From: Gemmatimonadota bacterium
GTDB lineage: Bacteria; JBHIER01; G020348925
DNA: 8,771 bases
Reading direction: 5' to 3'
Assembly: GCA_020348925.1 (NCBI GenBank)
Contig: CP070758.1
Location: 2,010,114 to 2,018,884, forward strand
A model generated the notes under the pieces. That model did not search any database. It saw nothing but the letters and a program-made list of their open reading frames with translations, and was not told where the DNA came from. Below are positions 6,401 to 8,771 of the stretch, one piece after another (position 1 is the stretch's first letter; every line of letters begins with the position of its first letter). A program made the translations under genes and the position numbers.

Positions 6401-8771
6401 TCACTGTCGATGTCAAGTATGATGAGCGGTTTCCCACGCCTGTCTTCGACGTTCTGGCGGGCAAAAGCTCCTGTCCCTATGAGCCCTGGCCCGATCCTGG
6501 AACAGGTGACTCCAGAATGACGCCGCGTGATATTCTTGATCTGAACATTGTCTGTAATGAGGACGTTTACTGCGGTAATAGATGTGTGCCACCGACACAA
6601 TTAGCCGTCTTCACGTTGACCCTGTCGAATGGGAACGAGACAGAGGGGCGAACGTACGTCTTGAGCTCGATCACGACCTCCAATCCCCACGGGGCCATTC
6701 TCAGGGCCAACGGGGTAGCCCTTGCCGGCGGCGGCATATCCTTTGACATGGCTGAGGACCAGGCACAGGAAGTGACCCTGACGGTGGAGCGCGGCCCGAC
6801 CCGGTATTACTACGAGAATCTGAAGGTGAAGCTGGCTTCGGCGTGCGATGGTAGCCGAGCCGTGACAAAGCCGTTCACCGTGGAATACTATGCGCCATGC
6901 AGTGACGTCACCCTCCAACTGCCCGACTTTGTGGGGAAATTCACTGGTTGGAGCTTCAATTGTGCTGATTGGGATTCAGGCAAGACGATCGAGCTGGTCC
7001 TGTCCAACTACGAGCTGCGAATCAGTGAGGATGAATACATCATGGCGATTGGTGCAGAATATCGGAGCTTGGGTGTGGGGCTCCAGGGTCCGAGTCCGTG
7101 GACGCTGATAGAAAAAATAGACTGTGGAACCAACTGTACAAATTTAGACAGTGTCGAAGAGAGTCTCTTCTTTGATATCGTCTCGTGTGACTTGGATGAC
7201 GGTGTGTACGAAGTGCGGGCCTATACCGTGTGCGATAATGGGAGAGGGTACTCGTCCATCGCTTTGGGGACCATCGACACAAAACTGCCCCAGGTCCTCG
7301 GCACGCCCCAGCCGGCCGACGGTATCCTTGCCCACGGCGAGGATATCTCCATCACCTTTAACGAGCCGATCCTGTGCAGTTCGATTGATGCGGATGATAT
7401 CAAATTGACCTTTGCTGTCAGTAGTGATACTGTTTCGGGATTCAGTGCCATCAATAATACGGTCTGTGACGGCCGCACCATTGTGATAAAGCCTATCAAT
7501 TACACTTTCCTTGAAGATAGCCTGATGACAGTCTATGTGAGCGGCATCGCGGACCTGGTGGGTAATGAGATGGCAAGTGAGGTGAGCTGGACCTTCACGG
7601 TCAACCGGAATCAGTTCGCCTGGAGCCAGGCCTCTGTCAATGATACGGTGGCGTTCGGCAGCTCGGGGAGTTTCACCAATACGCTGGTCAACGGCAGCTC
7701 GAATCAGGTCACGTATACACTCGCCTCGACCTGGCTCGAAGGAGACCCCTCTGGAGGTACTTTGAATGCGTACGGAGGGACTCAGAAGATCGTGTTCTCC
7801 TGGCCGGACGACCTGGCGAAAGATCTAACTTATACAGACGCTTGCACAGCCTTCGGTAATGGGGGCATAGTCAAGACAGCTTTTGCCTGCACCCTCACCG
7901 TTGTGTGTGTGCCGCCAAGATGGAGCATAAGGCCGGAAGACTTTGAACACAGTATGAACATCACGGCCGAGGTTTCAATGGGCGGTGATCTTTCAGATGA
8001 TCCGAACGATATGGTTGCGGCCTTTGTGGGCGATGAGATTCGCGGCGTCGCGCATGTTGAAGAAGTGAGTGTGGGCGGTTCGAATAAGTTCCTGGCGTTT
8101 CTCACCGTCTTCAGCAACCTCTCCATCGGCGAGATAGTCCGCTTCCAGGTGTGGGACAATGACGAGTGCAGACTCTATCCGACCACATGGGAGACCTTCC
8201 GTTTTGAGGCCTACCGGAGCTACGGTACCCCGGACAAAGCGGAGGTACTGCAAGCCTACGAGCCAACCGATATAACGGGACAGTCCATCGTCTTCAACGA
8301 TGGGTGGACCTGGTTCTCCACGTACATCGATGCCATAGACATGTCCACCGTGGGCGTATTTTCAGGTCTGAATCCCGCGGAGGGCGACCTGGTCAAATCC
8401 CAGAGCCAGTTCAGCCAGTTTGACCTTAGTGCCGGCTGGGTCGGCACCCTTCTCGAGCTGGACAACATCTCCGGCTACATGGCCAGGCTCGCCACCGGAG
8501 GTACGCTGCTTCTCGAGGGTGAACCGGTGAGCCAGACCACACCGATTCCTATCAAAAACTATTGGAACTGGATCAGCTATCTGCCCCAAGATATAATGGA
8601 CGTGGCGATTGCCCTGGACAGCTTGACAGTACATACGATCGCAAAGGATGGCGATGTGATCAAGAGCCAGTATGAATTCGCTCAGTATGTGGAAGCGGAC
8701 GGAAAATGGATCGGCAGTCTGAAGATGATGGAGCCGGGTCTCGGGTACAAGCTCTACCTCAGTAAACCGGA
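355..8771 (+). CDS. Giant secreted multidomain surface protein (FN3 array, nested LamG, Ig-like domains), 3' end outside window
   Basis: An uninterrupted frame of 2805 complete codons plus two bases, with no stop before the window ends. Residues 1-37 form a signal peptide, so the protein is exported. Visible order: N-terminal beta domains (about 42-284); nine FN3-like repeats (285-1084); a carboxypeptidase-regulatory-like fold split by a LamG domain (1085-1387, LamG 1113-1324); two further regulatory-like folds (1388-1565); a beta-rich linker (1566-1722); a module with DPPGDGSYS and long amphipathic strands (1723-2002); Ig-like segments (2003-2310); an SbsA/Big_5-like domain (2311-2417); a BACON-like domain (2418-2519); a DPNDMVAAF domain (2520-2634); and a Trp/Gly tandem repeat (2650 onward). 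Such modules mediate binding and spacing on the cell surface; I see no catalytic motif. Role is inferred as adhesion, matrix formation or glycan binding. Any sorting or anchoring signal would be C-terminal and cannot be seen. The intact frame across several 7-8 nt homopolymers argues against sequencing frameshifts. Confidence 0.95.
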   Translation, partial: MSGKRKKWRFVADALTLPSLTIVILMVLFLWQGTAEAQVSQVIGTGITISAGKIVSEISGDWENYGTFEPGTGTVIFIGKTEQQLTSPSGESFYNLTVEKKREDLVLNNSITVEALLELLDGDLDLNGQVVTLGTNAWLSETDGNTVKGESGYITAERYLSPTLLYGGINVAGLGFEIQDTTWQELGTTVIKRFHSSGATGHPRLDIRRYYDVVPQFNSGLNATLVFHYDDSEVNIEMESNLALMRSADGGANWEYRSGTVRTDSNEIALEGIEAFSLWAASAVPRPFCASDGLYEDHVELMWSKLPLENIHYLIYRIYQDDEELLAWASSDDDTYCDETGEPNKVYTYKLVMQDETLPVTETLPLTDEGSRIVFPPEDVHASDGLYDDKIQVRWTDISLVEGGYYIRRDETPLDTVGADEQVYDDMSAVAGDTFSYEVITFTTFNGSEYTSAVNEDQRDDGVRGYILPPLGVLASDGQYPDKVVITWKDQTDREWSYRIYRDGALLDTTAADDSTYTDVGPAPGSYTYCVATLDSLGRESSHACDQGGIDILPPPANVQASDSIYDDKIEITWELGSTLQDGFVITRDGGVLDTAMAQAVSYNDFTVTPDQMHTYCVQAYSDSGGVSTIECDDGFRVNVTTPTDVEATDGDFEDRVEITWESNSTTVILFDVYRNTTLVKSVTGEGRFCSDYGGTAGKKYEYNVIARTVLGLVSEAAADSGHRELEAPSRFQASDDAYEDKILITWADNCQVENGYQIFRRDTTETDSVLIVETTSNRTSFLDETSVPGTTYVYSIAAFDTRGEELGTSIFMADIGRRVLNPPTNVQATDGAYEDRVVVTWDDNSKAEEGYYIYRDGAKIDSTEDNTSSFTDEDPAFGIVHTYRIEAFDDYGQSQSASDQGHTTILPPRSVNASEVYQGSVVITWIDESYIEQGYKILRDGIEIDETEPNIAIYTDTPPTNGVEYDYCVRSFKDAALSDLICDIGISLTGGVDEPLLADTVEASDAAYANRVQIRWKENPSFVEDGFNIYRNGMLIEQTGVDVNSYDDYEARPGQVFLYCVTAFTDAGATSDIGCDYGWRPPDGNITGRINTYAGAGVTDIAVCLEPVPNMALLFDGVGSHVRVDTATVPRHAFTIEFWMKTSDTENQGTPFSYAVPGQSNMILITDYKDLEVHVNGTDRGTSVTLNDGQWHHIAFTWRKTDGRVELYKDGTRAYWDTGVATGFPIPSGGVLILGQNQDTLGGGFQEQQAFRGQMDEVHIWNHVREAGEIVASMTQALTGQEEGLVGYWPLDGDGENVTADLTGNANYGRFGGGLYWTDESAPLEVCATTDLEGNYTLARIRYGKETTFKVTPSTEGGRRFEPAYKAITLSTGNPVQNEVGFIDVTAFTVSGYVKFREFSGISHTCFAEGVEILVDGDVRGVTDINGEYSISLELGQHTIQPRLGDHTFDPPQIVILVEADVGGKNFLDTTTRELCGRVGGSCNKSIGTLTLEFTSENGCLQTELETNGYYNVPLPPQKYLARVLGVGQDCPISRSGVIAFFENLGQREVDLTEADTTLNFIYRAPLQVVLEGFEEFIDDCTQLTFQGRPLPNVPVLRQLEDRVALNIIVSEYYGSEGTCPADTGTVTIYDEISDQESTPLVLGISQGKVHYTTVGTTPSLIDGRVDAKGTDRSFQKALTIVAEVEGLAPVMIIQWVIVEGHVAAEGSKFISAATPDQVLYILRDPPGDGSYSCLEEGRSVCTTIDYDIEVTGGNIGRKTEAKFGVEKEFFVGLGAGTSIKMSAQTTVNTELSLGLNVEKDRRTRVCLTTTERYSTSASPDFVGEDADVFIGAAMNFIFSEVRSIEVQNCQVKKSKAVGFQPNGFKTTFAYTQGYVEQTLIPQLDSLRAYYQRNGVQDSVLMYTTFRNNWQDILGENSRLKREAELEENRSFSAGADYFYSFASSTTESFSQKTTFFLDSGIEIGFGAGIEGVETSVSTPINIHHENVLYYEEGEEVQTVTVGYALSDDDPGDDFTVDVKYDERFPTPVFDVLAGKSSCPYEPWPDPGTGDSRMTPRDILDLNIVCNEDVYCGNRCVPPTQLAVFTLTLSNGNETEGRTYVLSSITTSNPHGAILRANGVALAGGGISFDMAEDQAQEVTLTVERGPTRYYYENLKVKLASACDGSRAVTKPFTVEYYAPCSDVTLQLPDFVGKFTGWSFNCADWDSGKTIELVLSNYELRISEDEYIMAIGAEYRSLGVGLQGPSPWTLIEKIDCGTNCTNLDSVEESLFFDIVSCDLDDGVYEVRAYTVCDNGRGYSSIALGTIDTKLPQVLGTPQPADGILAHGEDISITFNEPILCSSIDADDIKLTFAVSSDTVSGFSAINNTVCDGRTIVIKPINYTFLEDSLMTVYVSGIADLVGNEMASEVSWTFTVNRNQFAWSQASVNDTVAFGSSGSFTNTLVNGSSNQVTYTLASTWLEGDPSGGTLNAYGGTQKIVFSWPDDLAKDLTYTDACTAFGNGGIVKTAFACTLTVVCVPPRWSIRPEDFEHSMNITAEVSMGGDLSDDPNDMVAAFVGDEIRGVAHVEEVSVGGSNKFLAFLTVFSNLSIGEIVRFQVWDNDECRLYPTTWETFRFEAYRSYGTPDKAEVLQAYEPTDITGQSIVFNDGWTWFSTYIDAIDMSTVGVFSGLNPAEGDLVKSQSQFSQFDLSAGWVGTLLELDNISGYMARLATGGTLLLEGEPVSQTTPIPIKNYWNWISYLPQDIMDVAIALDSLTVHTIAKDGDVIKSQYEFAQYVEADGKWIGSLKMMEPGLGYKLYLSKP
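478..1206 (+). other. N-terminal beta-rich domain pair, residues 42-284
   Basis: The first half (about 42-149) carries a GTFEPGTGTVIFIG stretch near residues 66-79, then FYNLTVEK near 93-100 and a DGDLDLNG strand near 121. This W-x-N-x-GTF...GTGTV-x-F-x-G...FYNL pattern recurs near the N-termini of large exported proteins of FCB-group bacteria. The second half (150-284) has NVAGLGFEI, RRYYDVVP, NSGLNATLVFHYDDSE (from about residue 219), RSADGGANWEYRSG and GIEAFSLWA, which matches a companion domain I remember from the same proteins (typically ending GIDSFSxWT). Neither half shows catalytic residues. Family resemblance is from memory and was not searched. Confidence 0.6.
1207..3606 (+). repeat. 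Array of nine fibronectin-III-like repeats, residues 285-1084
   Basis: Nine units begin near residues 285, 376, 469, 554, 643, 729, 823, 908 and 996, with spacing of 85-94 residues, the usual FN3 size. The shared pattern is V-x-A-S/T-D-G-x-Y-x-D-K/R-V-x-I-T-W, then GYxIYRDG, a Y/F-T/D-D turn, a PG-x-x-Y-x-Y strand, and a D/E-G ending that runs into the next PP linker (for example ILPP at 1753-1764, 2008-2019 and 3070-3081). The first unit is the most divergent, and unit 8 replaces SDG with SEV. Units 3, 4, 8 and 9 carry a matched cysteine pair on the last two strands. The DNA of the units has diverged, with only short identical stretches such as 15 bp at 1804-1818 and 3118-3132, so the duplications are old. 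The array probably acts as a stalk or spacer displaying neighbouring binding domains. Confidence 0.88.
3607..4515 (+). other. Carboxypeptidase-regulatory-like fold split by an inserted LamG domain
   Basis: The opening strands GNITGRINTYAGAGVTDIAV (residues 1085-1104) are the usual start of a carboxypeptidase-D regulatory-like beta sandwich. The expected continuation, ATTDLEGNYTLARIRYG followed by TFKVTPS, appears only at residues 1330-1355. The 212 residues between are a LamG-type domain. The fold's last strand leads directly into the next such domain at 4516. The nested reading explains both halves with no leftover sequence and is preferred to two broken domains. Confidence 0.72.
3691..4326 (+). 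other. LamG / concanavalin-A-like domain, residues 1113-1324
   Basis: Diagnostic landmarks appear in order: ALLFDGVGSHVRV at the start (1113), FTIEFWMKT (1135), NDGQWHHIAFTW with W1192, VELYKDG (about 1204-1210), FRGQMDEVHIWN (1252), and the closing GYWPLDGDG and DLTGNANYG. This is the typical LamG_3-like jelly roll of about 200 residues found in bacterial surface proteins, which generally binds glycans or matrix proteins, often with calcium. Ligand and calcium site cannot be assigned from sequence alone. Confidence 0.88.
4516..5049 (+). other. Two further carboxypeptidase-regulatory-like folds, residues 1388-1565
   Basis: The first (about 1388-1475) reads AFTVSGYVKF, then GVEILVDGDVRGVTDINGEYSISLELGQHTIQPR split over consecutive strands, ending NFLDTTT. 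The D-x-N-G-x-Y turn is characteristic of the family. The second (about 1476-1565) starts LCGRVGGSC, has the weaker TNGYYNVPLPPQKYLARV signature, and contains C1477, C1483 and two later cysteines that could cross-link. These domains are structural beta sandwiches without peptidase activity. Confidence 0.65.
5050..5520 (+). other. Beta-rich segment of unrecognised family, residues 1566-1721
   Basis: I do not recognise this segment. It begins APLQVVLEGF, contains two cysteines (C1582 and C1621) 39 residues apart that could pair, and is dominated by alternating Val/Ile/Leu strands with short polar turns. The end (VMIIQWVIVEGHVAAEGSKF, near 1697-1716) is strongly beta-prone and hydrophobic but too polar for a clear membrane helix. 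It links the regulatory-like folds to the DPPGDGSYS module, and the two may be one folding unit. Confidence 0.4.
5521..6360 (+). other. Unnamed module with DPPGDGSYS motif and long amphipathic strands, residues 1723-2002
   Basis: The module opens with a DPPGDGSYS motif (1726-1734). Residues 1773-1800 alternate almost perfectly between hydrophobic and small or polar side chains (V-G-L-G-A-G-T-S-I-K-M-S...), giving one very long two-faced strand or a hairpin. After CLTTTERYSTS comes a probably helical stretch at 1872-1931 (5968-6147), rich in Gln, Leu, Arg and Glu. A second Gly/Ser/Phe-rich alternating region follows at 1932-1980 (6148-6291). I recall the DPPGD-SY motif from other giant exported proteins of environmental bacteria but know no named family or function. 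A membrane-inserting hairpin pair is one possibility; a large soluble beta structure is another. Confidence 0.5.
6361..7284 (+). other. Series of Ig-like beta segments, residues 2003-2310
   Basis: A short segment, GYALSDDDPGDDFTVDV (about 2005-2021) and then GKSSCPYEPW near 2036-2045, precedes a Pro/Gly-rich linker. An Ig-like domain covers about 2078-2181 (FTLTLSNGN...NPHGAILRANG...EVTLTVERGPTRYYYENLKVKLASAC). Another beta segment covers about 2182-2310, ending DGVYEVRAYTVCDNGRGYSSIALGTID and containing the CGTNC pair. All appear to be structural, with many cysteines that may be disulfide-bonded outside the cell. Domain borders are approximate. Confidence 0.5.
7285..7605 (+). other. SbsA Ig-like (Big_5-type) domain, residues 2311-2417
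   Basis: The sequence LPQVLGTPQPADGILAHGED leads to ISITFNEPI (from about residue 2331) and SSIDADDIKL. The later VYVSGIADLVGNEM and WTFTV complete the normal Big_5 pattern (P-x-D-G...I-x-I-x-F-x-E-P-I...D-x-x-G-N-x-x...W-x-F-T-V). About 107 residues is the expected length. The domain is structural and common in S-layer and adhesin-like proteins. Confidence 0.75.
7606..7911 (+). other. BACON-like Ig domain, residues 2418-2519
   Basis: FAWSQASVNDTVAFGSSGSF, then SNQVTYTLASTWLEGDPSGG (W2460) and TLNAYGGTQKIVFSW fit the general plan of BACON-type and similar Ig domains (V-x-Y-x-L...P-x-W-L...P-x-S-G-T-L-x-P-G-x-x-x-I-x-F). BACON domains usually assist carbohydrate or mucin binding, but here the match is to the plan only, so function is not assigned. 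Confidence 0.5.
7912..8256 (+). other. DPNDMVAAFVGDEIRGVA-type beta domain, residues 2520-2634
   Basis: A short lead-in, PPRWSIRPEDFEHSMNITAEV, is followed by DPNDMVAAFVGDEIRGVA (about 2549-2566), then FLAFLTVFSN and GEIVRFQVWDNDECRLYP. I remember this N/D-D-x-(V/I)-A-A-F-V...C/I-R-G-V-A...G-x-x-I-x-F-x-(V/I)-W-D series from many FCB-group exported proteins, placed just before C-terminal repeats and the sorting domain. It has no name I can give with confidence and no known activity. Confidence 0.55.
8302..8771 (+). repeat. Tandem Trp/Gly beta repeat, second unit running off the window
   Basis: Two copies of a unit of about 86-90 residues. Unit 1 runs from GWTWFSTYI (W2651) through GDLVKSQSQFSQF (2677) and GWVGTL (2694). 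Unit 2 runs from YWNWISYLP (W2737) through GDVIKSQYEFAQY (2766) and KWIGSLKMMEPGLGYKLYL (from 2784). Shared signposts are W-x-W-x-S, G-D-x-(V/I)-K-S-Q-x-x-F, W-(V/I)-G-(T/S)-L and G-Y. In related proteins such units often lead up to a C-terminal secretion or anchoring signal, which is not in view. Unit 2 looks complete or nearly so at the last base. Confidence 0.75.

Overview
The window is almost entirely one enormous plus-strand reading frame. It opens at an ATG at 355 behind a strong Shine-Dalgarno and runs without a stop to the last base, giving 2805 complete codons with the C-terminus outside the window. The product is an exported, modular, beta-rich surface protein. In order it has a signal peptide, an N-terminal beta domain pair, nine fibronectin-III-like repeats, a LamG/concanavalin-A-like domain nested in a carboxypeptidase-regulatory-like fold, more such folds, and an unnamed module with a DPPGDGSYS motif and long amphipathic strands. 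Several Ig-like domains follow (including SbsA/Big_5-like and BACON-like ones), and a tandem Trp/Gly beta repeat closes the visible part. No enzyme active site is recognisable; adhesion, matrix or carbohydrate binding is the reasonable inference.

Upstream, 2-169 is the 3' end of another gene, seen as a 55-residue coiled-coil tail. The 185-bp gap between the two genes is more AT-rich and carries two adjacent inverted repeats (226-241 and 250-269). There are no tRNA, rRNA, CRISPR or insertion-sequence signals, and nothing convincing on the minus strand.

Organism: the moderately GC-rich coding DNA, the Gram-negative style of exported giant multidomain protein, and the specific domain series resemble environmental bacteria of the FCB group and nearby candidate phyla (for example Zixibacteria, KSB1, Ignavibacteria or Calditrichaeota types). 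This rests on remembered family resemblance, not a search. In such genomes these proteins usually end in a sorting or anchoring domain, which would lie beyond the window.

Most of the window is an unusual but recognisable type of gene, not an evident new system. The parts that deserve attention are the unnamed module at about 5521-6360, the nested LamG, the correlated cysteine pairs in the FN3 array, and the paired palindromes ahead of the gene.
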